Positions 9,320 through 17,716 of a stretch of DNA of 64,000 bases are shown here, piece by piece. Below the pieces are notes generated by a model. That model did not search any database. It was not told where the DNA came from and was given only the letters and a program-made list of their open reading frames with translations. The stretch spans positions 1 through 64,000 of the forward strand of contig JACQFZ010000046.1 in NCBI GenBank assembly GCA_016199745.1, read 5' to 3'. Each line of letters starts with the position of its first letter. The first letter of the stretch is position 1. A program made the position numbers and the translations under genes. The stretch is from Gammaproteobacteria bacterium. Its GTDB lineage: Bacteria > Pseudomonadota > Gammaproteobacteria > Acidiferrobacterales > Sulfurifustaceae.

Positions 9320-9349
9320 AAAGGGCGCCGATGGCGCCCTTTATTTTTT
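9320..9349. terminator. Bidirectional rho-independent terminator between amtB and speE
   Basis: AAAGGGCGCC (9320-9329) and GGCGCCCTTT (9333-9342) form a perfect 10-bp stem with a 3-base GAT loop, followed by ATTTTTT in the amtB direction and preceded by an A-rich run that serves the opposite direction. Both flanking genes end here. Confidence 0.88.
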
Positions 9350-10199
9350 AACGGTTCAGCAAAAATTCCGGCAACGCCCGTGCCGCGTGGTGAATCGCGT
9401 GATTGTAGTAGCGCGTCGGAAAGCGTTTGGCTTTCGCCGCCGCTTCGCGGAACGATGCCAACACCCCGCCCTTGCTCGCCATGGTCGCGCTCCACCAGCC
9501 GGACGGATACGTGCATTGCGGAAAGTGATGTGTCGCTACGTCGCTGAAGCCGGCGGCACCTAGCGCTTTCTGCACCGAGCGGATCAGCTCGGCATGAAAC
9601 AACGGCGACTCACTCTGGCCGACGACGATGCCGTTCGGGCCCAGCGCCTTCAGGCAATTGCGATAAAACTCTTCGGAGAACAGACCCGCCGCCGGCCCGA
9701 CCGGATCGGTCGAGTCGACGATAATGACGTCGTAGCTGGCCGCTGCCGCTTTTGCCACCCAAGCGATGCCGTCGTCGAAATGTAACCGTGCACGCGGATC
9801 ATTATTTGCCGCGCACAGGTCCGGAAAATATTTTTCGGCCACGCGCGTCACGCGTTCGTCGAGCTCGACCTGCTCCGCCAGCTCGACCGTCTCGTGCCGC
9901 AGTACCTCGCGCAGCGTGCCGCAATCGCCGCCGCCGATGATCAGCACGCGCTTCGGGTTCGGATGCGTGAACAGCGCCGGGTGCGACATCATTTCGTGAT
10001 ACATGAAATTGTCGCGGTCGGTGACCATGACCAGTCCGTCGAGCGTCATCAGCTTGCCGAAGGTTTCGGTCTCGTAGATCTCAATTTTCTGATAAGGCGA
10101 CTGCTCTTCGTGCAACTTGCGCTTGATCTTGAGTGAGATCGCCGAACCCTGTTCGGCCCATTCTTCGGTGTACCAATTCTTGTCGAGTGTCATCGTCAT
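9348..10199 (-). CDS. speE: Spermidine synthase (polyamine aminopropyltransferase)
   Basis: 283 residues, normal length for bacterial SpeE. Start MTMTLDKNWYTEEWAEQG; the substrate and decarboxylated-SAM site is visible as LMTLDGLVMVTDRDNFMYHEMMSHPA, split here for length as LMTLDGLVM and DRDNFMYHEMM, followed by VLIIGGGDCGTLREVLRH and the catalytic Asp in DVIIVDSTDPVGPA. It transfers an aminopropyl group from decarboxylated SAM to putrescine in the cytoplasm. An arginine decarboxylase (speA) lies 0.9 kb away on the other strand, pointing to an arginine-agmatine-putrescine-spermidine route; agmatinase is not in the window. Confidence 0.94.
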   Translation of the reverse strand: MTMTLDKNWYTEEWAEQGSAISLKIKRKLHEEQSPYQKIEIYETETFGKLMTLDGLVMVTDRDNFMYHEMMSHPALFTHPNPKRVLIIGGGDCGTLREVLRHETVELAEQVELDERVTRVAEKYFPDLCAANNDPRARLHFDDGIAWVAKAAAASYDVIIVDSTDPVGPAAGLFSEEFYRNCLKALGPNGIVVGQSESPLFHAELIRSVQKALGAAGFSDVATHHFPQCTYPSGWWSATMASKGGVLASFREAAAKAKRFPTRYYNHAIHHAARALPEFLLNR

Positions 10200-10490
10200 C
10201 TGCCGGCTGGGAAAAGTGCCGGCATTTTAGCGACTCGATCGCGGCGGAACATCCCCTCGGCGGTTGTCGTCCAAAAACGAAGGGGGACGCGCTGGCGCTC
10301 GACAATTTACGCATGCTGCGAGCGCTAACCGAGGAATTTCCGTTATTACTTGGGGTCCAAAGATGCTTCGGCAGAAGCTGAACCGAAAAACGAATGAACC
10401 GAAAGGCGCACTCGAGACACAAATCGTAAACATGTCGTTCTACCTCGTCGGCGAGAGCGGAGGTAGTCGTTAATACTGGAGAATAAAAAT

Positions 10491-10997
10491 ATGGGCACAC
10501 ACAAAAGGAACCTGCTCGTTGGATTCTTGGCATCCATTTCGGTTCTCACCACTGCCAACGCCGAAACGCTGTTGATACGCAGCGAGAAAAACATTTCGCT
10601 TGAGCTGGCTAGCGAAATGGCAACAGCGGCGGCAGCCGCTTGCCGCGAGAAAGGGTACGCGGTGACAGTGACGGTAGTCGATCGCGCCGGTCAAATTAAG
10701 ACTGTGCTAAGGGGAGACGGCACCGGCCCGCACACACTCGACAGCAGTCGACGCAAAGCCTACACCTCGGCCACGACTCGGCGTTCCACCGTCGCCGGAT
10801 TAGAGCGGATCCAAAAGGATCCATCGTTGCAATATCTACCGATGCTCGAGGGAGTGCTCTATTTAGGCGGTGGAGTACCCATTCAAACCGGCAACGACGT
10901 AATAGGAGCGATCGGGGTGGCGGGTTCGCCGGCCGGCGATGTCGACGATCAATGTGCTACCGCGGCACTTAGCAAATTCGCCGACAAATTGAAGTAG
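10491..10997 (+). CDS. Secreted GlcG/HbpS-family protein (DUF336)
   Basis: 168 residues with a clear Sec signal peptide (cut near TTANA-ET). The mature part is one GlcG/HbpS domain: a long helix LELASEMATAAAAACREKG, then VTVTVVDRAGQIKTVLRGDG, the KAYTSATTRRST segment and the closing VIGAIGVAGSPAGDVDDQCA. Known: members bind haem or cobalamin-like ligands (HbpS) or are encoded beside glycolate oxidase (GlcG); the biochemical role is mostly undefined. An AGGAG-like site (TGGAGAAT) precedes the ATG. Neighbours speE (divergent) and speA (110 bases downstream) give no functional hint. Confidence 0.8.
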   Translation: MGTHKRNLLVGFLASISVLTTANAETLLIRSEKNISLELASEMATAAAAACREKGYAVTVTVVDRAGQIKTVLRGDGTGPHTLDSSRRKAYTSATTRRSTVAGLERIQKDPSLQYLPMLEGVLYLGGGVPIQTGNDVIGAIGVAGSPAGDVDDQCATAALSKFADKLK

Positions 10998-11097
10998 GAA
11001 CCAACGTTAATCGGTGGCCCGGCGAAACGATCGAGCGATGTGCGATCGTTAAAAGACGACTTGCACCGCGCGACCGCCTTCCCGATACTTGCGCCCC

Positions 11098-12987
11098 ATG
11101 TTTGACTGGAACATCCAAAAGGCGCGCGACCTTTACAATATCGCGCATTGGGGCAACGGCTACTTCGACATCAACGCGCGCGGTCACTTGATCGCGCGCC
11201 CTGATCCGACCAGTGACCACCCCGGCATCGATCTTTATGAGCTGACGCGCGAGTTTGCGCGCAACGATTTAGCGTTACCGGTGTTGGTGCGGTTCTCCGG
11301 CATTTTGCAGCACCGCGTGCGCGAGCTGTGGCAAGCGTTTGATAGCGCCACCGTCGCGCATAACTACAGCGGTCGTTACACCGCGGTTTACCCGATCAAG
11401 GTCAATCAGCAGCGTAGCGTCGTCGACGCGTTGCTCGAGCATGGCGGTGATCGCCTCGGTCTCGAGGCGGGTTCCAAACCCGAATTGCTGGCGGTGTTGG
11501 CGCGCGCCCGCCCGAACGCCATCGTCGTCTGCAACGGTTATAAGGATCGCGAGTACATCCGCCTGGCGCTGATCGGCAAGGCCATCGGCCACCGGGTCCA
11601 CATCGTCGTCGAAAAATTGTCCGAGCTCGAAAGCGTGCTCGCCGAAGCGAAGCAGCTCGGTATTACGCCGCTCGTGGGCGTGCGCGTGCGCCTGTCGTCG
11701 ATCGGTGTCGGCAAGTGGCAAAACACCGGCGGCGATAAATCGAAGTTCGGCCTTACGTCGTCCGAGGCGCTGCGCTGCGTGGCGCGCCTGCGCGAGGCCG
11801 GCCAGCTCGGTGCGTTGCAGATGCTGCACTTCCACATGGGCTCGCAGATCGCCAACGTGCAGCACATCCAGTCGGGCATGCGCGAAGCGGCGCGGTACTA
11901 CGCCGAGCTCTGCGCTACCGGTGCCGACATTCGCATCGTCAACGTCGGCGGCGGTCTCGGTGTCGACTACGAAGGCACGCGCTCGCGCAGTTTCTGCTCG
12001 ATGAATTATTCCGTTGCCGAATACGCCAACAACGTCGTGCACGCGCTCGCCGAGATCTGCGCCGAGAAAAAATTACGCCAGCCGGACATCGTCACCGAAT
12101 CCGGCCGCGCCATGACCGCGCACCACGCCGTACTCATCACCAACGTTATCGACTGCGAGCAAGCACCCGGTCGCGATTCGGTGGCGAAAGCGGAGCCGAA
12201 CGAGCCGGCGATTATTGGCGACATGTGGCAAGCGTATGCCGCATTGTCGAGCCGCTCGGCGATCGAGGCTTACCACGACGCCGCGAATTATTTGTCGCAG
12301 GCGCAGGGCATGTTCACCCATGGCGTGCTCACGCTCGAGCAGCGTTCGCGCGCCGAACAAATATATTTCGCGATCTGTTGGAAGGTGCGCGAATTGTTGG
12401 CGCCGTCGGCCAAGGCCCATCGCGAAGTATTGGATGAGCTGAACGAGAAACTCGCCGACAAATACTTTTGCAATTTCTCGCTATTTCAATCGATGCCCGA
12501 TCACTGGGCGATCGAGCAGATTTTTCCGATGTTGCCGCTCAGTCGTTTAGACGAGCCGCCGACGCGGCGGGCGGTGTTGCAGGACATCACCTGCGACTCG
12601 GATGGCCGTGTCGATCAGTACGTTAGCGCTGGCGGTGTCGACACGACGTTGCCATTGCATGCGCCGCGCGACAACGAACCGTATTTAATCGGCATGTTCA
12701 TGGTCGGCGCCTATCAGGAAATTCTCGGCGACCTGCATAACTTGTTCGGCGATACCGATTCGGTGCACGTCGAGCTCACCGCCGATGGTGGCCACCGATT
12801 GGTCGCGCCGTGTCGCGGCGACACGGTCGATTCGGTACTGCGCTTCGTTCACTTCGATCCGGAGGACTTGTTGGCGGCGTACCGGCAGAAGGTCGGCGCC
12901 GTCACCGGCGTGGACGCCAAGCAACGCGAGCTTTATTTCACCGAGCTGGCGGCCGGATTAGAAGGGTATACCTATTTAGAAGACTGA
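11098..12987 (+). CDS. speA: Biosynthetic arginine decarboxylase SpeA
   Basis: About 629 residues from the ATG at 11098; a TTG three codons upstream is possible but less likely. Fold-III PLP decarboxylase: the Schiff-base Lys lies in VYPIKVNQQRSVVD (about residue 100), substrate and phosphate contacts in LLHFHMGSQIANVQHIQSG and VNVGGGLGVDYEGTRS, and the second-barrel signatures in FSLFQSMPDHWAI and DITCDSDGRVDQY. It ends GYTYLED exactly like the E. coli enzyme. It converts arginine to agmatine with release of CO2, the first step of polyamine synthesis without ornithine. It is convergent with the SPOR gene, with 30 bases between. Confidence 0.95.
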   Translation: MFDWNIQKARDLYNIAHWGNGYFDINARGHLIARPDPTSDHPGIDLYELTREFARNDLALPVLVRFSGILQHRVRELWQAFDSATVAHNYSGRYTAVYPIKVNQQRSVVDALLEHGGDRLGLEAGSKPELLAVLARARPNAIVVCNGYKDREYIRLALIGKAIGHRVHIVVEKLSELESVLAEAKQLGITPLVGVRVRLSSIGVGKWQNTGGDKSKFGLTSSEALRCVARLREAGQLGALQMLHFHMGSQIANVQHIQSGMREAARYYAELCATGADIRIVNVGGGLGVDYEGTRSRSFCSMNYSVAEYANNVVHALAEICAEKKLRQPDIVTESGRAMTAHHAVLITNVIDCEQAPGRDSVAKAEPNEPAIIGDMWQAYAALSSRSAIEAYHDAANYLSQAQGMFTHGVLTLEQRSRAEQIYFAICWKVRELLAPSAKAHREVLDELNEKLADKYFCNFSLFQSMPDHWAIEQIFPMLPLSRLDEPPTRRAVLQDITCDSDGRVDQYVSAGGVDTTLPLHAPRDNEPYLIGMFMVGAYQEILGDLHNLFGDTDSVHVELTADGGHRLVAPCRGDTVDSVLRFVHFDPEDLLAAYRQKVGAVTGVDAKQRELYFTELAAGLEGYTYLED

Positions 12988-13017
12988 ACGGCGGTCGGTG
13001 CGAGCGAGTCGCGCCGA

Positions 13018-13590
13018 TCAACCCGCGCTCTTTTTCACTTTCAGCCGAATCGCTTTAATGCCAATTTTGGCTAACTGTTGATGGGCCGCGTCGAGATCCT
13101 CGACACGCGCATAAGGACCGAGGCGCACGCGGTGGAATTCGCCCTTGCCCTCGATACTGATCTTTTGAATCTGCGCTTGTATCCCCTGCAGCGCGAGCTT
13201 TGCCTTCAATTGATCGGCTTCTTCGTAGCTGGCGAACGAGCCGGCCTGCAAGATGTAACCGACCCCCTCTTCGGTCCGTTCGACCTTCGCCGGCTTCGTG
13301 CGACGATCGGGTAATACGGTTTCGACTTCCGGCAGGACCGTATAGAAATCGAGTTTCGGTTTGGTGGGTGCCGGTTCGGCCTTTTTCGGCACGGTCACGG
13401 GTTGCTCAACGTGTTTGGATTTTTTACTCGTTAATAAACCGGCGAGACCATCCGACGAACCCGAGCGCTTAATGACCAACTCGGTAATCAAAACGCCGCT
13501 GATACCGAGCGCCAACCCGAGCAACAGCCACACCCAACCGGGGACGCGTTTCTTTCCGGAAGTTCCAGGCGGGCGGCGGCGCGCGACCAT
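13018..13590 (-). CDS. SPOR-domain membrane protein (FtsN-like)
   Basis: 190 residues. A basic N-terminus (VARRRPPGTSGKKR) is followed by a single transmembrane helix (residues about 19-39), a Lys/Pro-rich periplasmic linker, and a C-terminal SPOR domain starting near YILQAGSFASYEEADQLKAKL and ending with KIGIKAIRLKVKK. SPOR domains bind denuded peptidoglycan glycans at the division septum. It begins 4 bases after argS on the same strand, so the two are probably one transcript. Argument for an FtsN-type role: the argS-SPOR pair is also found in Pseudomonas. It is shorter than E. coli FtsN and lacks the recognisable FtsA-binding motif, so I leave the gene symbol empty. Confidence 0.88.
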   Translation of the reverse strand: MVARRRPPGTSGKKRVPGWVWLLLGLALGISGVLITELVIKRSGSSDGLAGLLTSKKSKHVEQPVTVPKKAEPAPTKPKLDFYTVLPEVETVLPDRRTKPAKVERTEEGVGYILQAGSFASYEEADQLKAKLALQGIQAQIQKISIEGKGEFHRVRLGPYARVEDLDAAHQQLAKIGIKAIRLKVKKSAG

Positions 13591-13593
13591 CGG

Positions 13594-15282
13594 TTACATG
13601 CTCTCCGGTGCAGATACACCGAGCAGGCCCAAGCCATTGGCTAACACCTGACGCGTAGCGGCGATGAGGTTGAGACGAGCGTCGCGCAGATCGGTTTTCT
13701 CGACGAGGAACATGTGCGTGTTGTAATAGGAGTGCAAGTCGCTCGCGAGCTCGCGCAGATATTGCGCAACGGCGTGCGGTTCATGATCAGCCGCGGCGTT
13801 TTCAATGACCTCGGGATAACGCGCGAGCTTGTTGATCAGCGTGCGCTCGTGATCCTCGATCAGTCGGCTGAGCTGAGCATTGCCGTTAGCTCGATCGTAC
13901 GGCAAACCTTTCTCCGATAATTGTTTGAACACGCTGCACACTCGGGCGTGCGCGTACTGCACGTAGTACACCGGGTTATCTTCGCTCTGCGACAGCGCCA
14001 GATCGATATCGAACACGAACTCGGAATCGGCGCGGCGCGATATCAAGAAAAAGCGCACGGCGTCGCGCCCAACCCATTCGATCAGATCGCGCACCGTCAC
14101 GTACGAACCGGCGCGTTTAGAAATTTTTACTTCCTGTCCGCCGCGCATGACCTTAACCAAACTATGCAGCACGTAGTCGGGATAGCTCGGCGGAATGCCG
14201 ATGTTCAACGCCTGCAGACCGGCGCGAACGCGCGTGATCGTGCTGTGGTGGTCGGTACCTTGAACGTTGATGACGATACCGAAGCCGCGTTGCCACTTGG
14301 TGACGTGATAAGCGACGTCGGGTACGAAGTAAGTGTACGTTCCGTCCGATTTGCGCATGACGCGATCTTTGTCGTCGCCGTACTCGGTTGTGCGTAACCA
14401 TAAGGCGTTGTCTTGCTCGAACGCCTTGCCGCTCGCGACCAACGCGTTGACCGTTGCCTCGACTTTGCCGTCGGTATAAAGGCTCGACTCCAAATAATAG
14501 TTGTCAAACTTCACGCCGAACTTCTGTAAGTCGATGTCTTGCTCGTTGCGCAGATAGGTGACGGCGAATTTGCGGATTGTGTCGAGATCGTTCGCGTCGC
14601 CGCTGCCGGTAACCGCTTCGCCGTTCGACGCGCGTACGGTTTTCTTCGCCTGAAAATCGTTGGCGATGTCTTGAATGTACTCGCCGTTATACGCCGCTTC
14701 GGGCCAACCGGCGTCGCCCGGCTTCAACCCTTTGGCGCGCGCTTGTACCGACAGGATTAGGTTTTGGATCTGCACGCCGGCGTCGTTGTAATAGAACTCG
14801 CGAGTGACGGCGTAGCCCTGCGATTCGAGCAGCGACGACAGCGCATCGCCCAGCGCCGCTTGCCGACCGTGCCCGACATGCAGTGGGCCGGTCGGGTTGG
14901 CCGAGACGAATTCCACCATCACCTTTTTGCCTTGACCCTTGGTGTTGCGGCCGTACGCCGGCGCTTGCCTGAGGATGACCGGGACGACGTCATGCAGCGC
15001 GTCGACCCGCAGATGAAAGTTGATGAAACCAGGGCCGGCAATGTCGACCTTGGCCACGCGTTCGGACACAGGTAATGCGGCGACGATTTTTTCGGCGAGC
15101 TCGCGCGGCTTCAAGCGAGCGATTTTGGCGAGGCCCAGCGCAATGTTGCTGGCGAAGTCGCCGTGCTCTTTGGCGCGGGTGTGCTCGATGGTGATAGCCG
15201 GGGCCGCATCGGGCGGCAGGATTCCGGCCGTCTGCAGTTGGCTCAAGGCCTGCACAATTAGGCTTTCTAGATGGTTTTTCAA
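13594..15282 (-). CDS. argS: Arginyl-tRNA synthetase
   Basis: 562 residues, the typical bacterial class I length. The HIGH-like motif appears as [14 protein letters not shown] (about residue 120), and the KMSKS-equivalent is the degenerate [15 protein letters not shown], normal for ArgRS. The N-terminal tRNA-binding Add-1 domain ([20 protein letters not shown]) and C-terminal anticodon domain ([21 protein letters not shown]) are complete. It charges tRNA-Arg in the cytoplasm. The SPOR gene follows it directly. Confidence 0.97.
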   Translation of the reverse strand: MKNHLESLIVQALSQLQTAGILPPDAAPAITIEHTRAKEHGDFASNIALGLAKIARLKPRELAEKIVAALPVSERVAKVDIAGPGFINFHLRVDALHDVVPVILRQAPAYGRNTKGQGKKVMVEFVSANPTGPLHVGHGRQAALGDALSSLLESQGYAVTREFYYNDAGVQIQNLILSVQARAKGLKPGDAGWPEAAYNGEYIQDIANDFQAKKTVRASNGEAVTGSGDANDLDTIRKFAVTYLRNEQDIDLQKFGVKFDNYYLESSLYTDGKVEATVNALVASGKAFEQDNALWLRTTEYGDDKDRVMRKSDGTYTYFVPDVAYHVTKWQRGFGIVINVQGTDHHSTITRVRAGLQALNIGIPPSYPDYVLHSLVKVMRGGQEVKISKRAGSYVTVRDLIEWVGRDAVRFFLISRRADSEFVFDIDLALSQSEDNPVYYVQYAHARVCSVFKQLSEKGLPYDRANGNAQLSRLIEDHERTLINKLARYPEVIENAAADHEPHAVAQYLRELASDLHSYYNTHMFLVEKTDLRDARLNLIAATRQVLANGLGLLGVSAPESM

Positions 15283-15427
15283 AGGGTCTCGGCGGGCTCG
15301 ACGAAAGGGAGGCCGATTCTACCGGCCTGTTCCGGCAGGGAAAAGCCAAGATTGAGACGGCCGGCCGACGCTGGCACCAAGCTTGCTTTATACGTAGGTG
15401 ATAAGTCGGGGTACAGAGGTGGATGCA

Positions 15428-16417
15428 ATGCTGCAATTTACTGATCAATCAACGACGCCGTCATGGAGCAACAGCGATAGCGTATCAGCTGATTTACCGC
15501 GGGCCACACGTGAAGAGTTGGTCCAACTGCGCCTTTTAGAAGGCGTCGAGCTTAGCGGCGTCGAAGGCTTGTTGCGCCGCTGTGCGGTGCGCACCTTAGT
15601 CGTCGGCGAAGTCTTAGTGCGCGCCGGCGAAACCTGCCCGGCGCTCTACTTCGTTCTCAGCGGCCGCCTGCGGGCGCGCGATCCCTCATCGATTTTGCCG
15701 GACACTTTCATCGAAGTCGGCGACGGCTTCGGCGAGTTGTCATTGTTTCAATGGGCGCCGTCTACGGTGACGGTTATGGCCCTGGAGGCCGCCCGCGTCT
15801 TAGTGGTCGATGCACAAACCGCCGGCACGCTGGTCGCCACCTCGCATCCATTGGCCCGTAACCTTTTGAATGTATTGGCCGAGCGCTTGCGCGCCAGCGC
15901 CGGCACCGTCGGTAACACCGGTCAACTGGCCGCGGCTTATAAGCGCCACGCCACGCTTGATGAGGCCACCGGCCTGCACAATCGCCGCTGGCTGGAAAAC
16001 GTATTACCGCGGCAAATCATGCGCAGCTCGATGGCCGGTAAATCGCTGGCACTGTTGCTGGTCGATATCGATGATTTCGGCCAATACAACGCCGATTTCG
16101 GCTACGACGCCGGTGACCACGCGTTATACGCGGTGGCGCAGACGTTGCTCAATAGTGTGCGGCCGACAGATTTAGCGGCGCGCTACGGCGCCGGGCAGTT
16201 TGCGATTGTGTTGCCGGAAGCGGATATCGCGGGGGCCGGAGTGGTCGCCGAGCGCGTTCGGCATGCGGTCGGCGAGGCGGTGGTACTAATGTCCGACGAG
16301 AGCATTCTGCCGCCGGTGTCTGTCTCCATCGGCATCGCTGAACTTGCACCATTCAGCGATGCCCCGACGTTGTTGGCGGCGGCGCAGCAAGCGTTGCGCG
16401 AAGCTTCCAAATCGTAA
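15428..16417 (+). CDS. Cyclic-nucleotide-binding domain protein with degenerate GGDEF domain
   Basis: 329 residues from ATG 15428, chosen because AGAGGTGG lies just upstream; a GTG ten codons earlier has no such site. Residues about 35-150 form a cAMP-receptor-type beta-roll (ALYFVLSGRLRA, GDGFGELSLFQW, ARVLVVDAQTAGTL). Residues about 170-325 are a GGDEF fold: LLLVDIDDFGQYN keeps metal-binding Asp, but the signature motif is GAGQF instead of GG(D/E)EF, losing the catalytic acidic residue. The product-inhibition site RxxD is retained as RPTD, five residues before it. Inferred: it does not make c-di-GMP but may bind it, or GTP, as a receptor. No helix-turn-helix is seen, so it is not a Crp-type transcription factor. 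Confidence 0.82.
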   Translation: MLQFTDQSTTPSWSNSDSVSADLPRATREELVQLRLLEGVELSGVEGLLRRCAVRTLVVGEVLVRAGETCPALYFVLSGRLRARDPSSILPDTFIEVGDGFGELSLFQWAPSTVTVMALEAARVLVVDAQTAGTLVATSHPLARNLLNVLAERLRASAGTVGNTGQLAAAYKRHATLDEATGLHNRRWLENVLPRQIMRSSMAGKSLALLLVDIDDFGQYNADFGYDAGDHALYAVAQTLLNSVRPTDLAARYGAGQFAIVLPEADIAGAGVVAERVRHAVGEAVVLMSDESILPPVSVSIGIAELAPFSDAPTLLAAAQQALREASKS

Positions 16418-16435
16418 TTGCCTCGTGCTGTCTAC

Positions 16436-16909
16436 CTATGGGCAGGTAGCGGTTCCATCCTCGCAGGACACGGTAATGGTCATGCTACCTAGGGCAGCAC
16501 CGCTATACGCACTGAGCGAGCCGGTGTAAGACGTACCCTCGCCGATGAAGACATCGACGAGAACTCGAGCGATTCCGTTGGAATCGGTAGTTACCTTGTA
16601 GGGTGACGCGTGTGCTGTGCCGTCGGTGTCCCGCAGGACCATTGCTTGACCGCCGGTCGTCGTTCCGTCTGAGAGATCAAGGAAGAGCTCGACTTCCGTA
16701 TTTGCTAGGGGCGCTTCACCTCTGACGAGACTTACCGTAACGCGGGTTCGTTCGAACGCCCCCGGATTTAAATCTGCACTGGCGGTCCAGGTAATCGACG
16801 ACGGGTTAAGGGTTATCGTAGTTCCGACGGACGCGCCGTCGCTGTCACTGCTTCCGCAACCCGCAACTAAACTCGTAGCCAAGATTGCGGCGTAAAAATT
16901 TCTCTTCAT
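16436..16909 (-). CDS. Small lipoprotein with an Ig-like (invasin/Big_1-type) domain
   Basis: 157 residues. Lipoprotein signal peptide with lipobox LVAGC (Cys about residue 18), followed by a short Ser/Asp linker and one beta-rich domain with the motifs ERTRVTVSLVRGEAPLANTE and TDSNGIARVLVDVFIGEG, typical of bacterial Ig-like group 1 repeats. The Asp after the Ser residues at the lipidated Cys (CGSSD) does not sit at +2, so outer-membrane sorting is likely. AAGGGG precedes the ATG. It stands alone, convergent with the GGDEF gene (18-base gap). No specific function can be assigned. Confidence 0.75.
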   Translation of the reverse strand: MKRNFYAAILATSLVAGCGSSDSDGASVGTTITLNPSSITWTASADLNPGAFERTRVTVSLVRGEAPLANTEVELFLDLSDGTTTGGQAMVLRDTDGTAHASPYKVTTDSNGIARVLVDVFIGEGTSYTGSLSAYSGAALGSMTITVSCEDGTATCP

Positions 16910-17083
16910 TGTGATCGCCCCTTAAGATTACTCAATCGCCCTAAGGCGAAAGTAGCAGGTTTGTATCGTTCCGCCCCGACGAAGCGGGTCGGTGGATAGC
17001 GTGGTTTATTAGCTTTGCGTTCTATCTATGCCCAGCTATTTATATAGTTTAGGCCAGGGTTTTCGACAAGGAAGTCGTGGGAT

Positions 17084-17716
17084 TTACCGCTGGAGCAATA
17101 ACTCGACCTCGCGCAAATTGGCTCGCCGCATGGGACGGCCGTCTACCGGGCTTAGCGGGGGTTCGCGGACAGCGCGGGAATTGAAGAGGCAAAGCTCGAT
17201 AGTGGTTCCATCGGCTGAGAACCGAAAGGCCGACACGTTTTCATAACGTTCGTCGCCAAAGCGTAAGCGCCGTTTGCCCTGCTCGAACGGAATATGGTGC
17301 TCGCCCAGAAACAGGGCGATGTTTTCCGGCGTGTCGGCGCTGACATGCAGTTGAACTTCGGCGTTCGGTGTCACGGTTCCACTTAACACCGAACCGACCA
17401 GGCGTGGTTCGAAGGCCTCGAGAAAGCGCATCGCCTGCAAGGCAATTTCGCGCAGCCGCCGCGTATTGCGTGCCAACTCCGGACCATGAAACAGCTGTAA
17501 GTGCTGCGCCAGCGCTGCTTCTATTTCTTCGTTACTGGGCAGATGTTGCTGGTCGGTGATGTTTAGCCGCGTCGCCGCTTTGCGTTTCGCCGTTTGATAA
17601 TCATCAACACCCTCTTCCGCCATGATGCGCGCCGCCTCGGCGGTGATACGCAGGCGTTTCTGCTCTTCGCCGCGCGGGCGAGAGCGGCTATGCCGCGAGT
17701 TCGATCGAGGGGGCAT
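17084..17716 (-). CDS. Conserved hypothetical protein, nucleotidyltransferase-like
   Basis: 210 residues; I do not recognise a named family. The N-terminus is strongly basic with Arg/Ser-rich residues, then a helical part (ITAEAARIMAEEGVDDYQTAKRKAATRL) shown here in pieces: AARIMAEEGVDDYQTAKRK. Residues about 100-200 begin RLVGSVLSGTV and continue with alternating strands, which resembles the GS-motif of minimal nucleotidyltransferases, but the usual DxD metal site is not evident. The stop codon of the upstream PBP1A gene overlaps the start by one base, so they are cotranscribed. Function unknown; the nucleotidyltransferase link is a weak inference. Confidence 0.65.
   Translation of the reverse strand: MPPRSNSRHSRSRPRGEEQKRLRITAEAARIMAEEGVDDYQTAKRKAATRLNITDQQHLPSNEEIEAALAQHLQLFHGPELARNTRRLREIALQAMRFLEAFEPRLVGSVLSGTVTPNAEVQLHVSADTPENIALFLGEHHIPFEQGKRRLRFGDERYENVSAFRFSADGTTIELCLFNSRAVREPPLSPVDGRPMRRANLREVELLLQR

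Noticed and set aside
11275-12042. Long antisense open frame within speA
   Set aside because: It mirrors the GC-rich codon pattern of speA, has no ribosome-binding site and no recognisable domain. The same applies to the antisense frames within gltB, amtB and priA.
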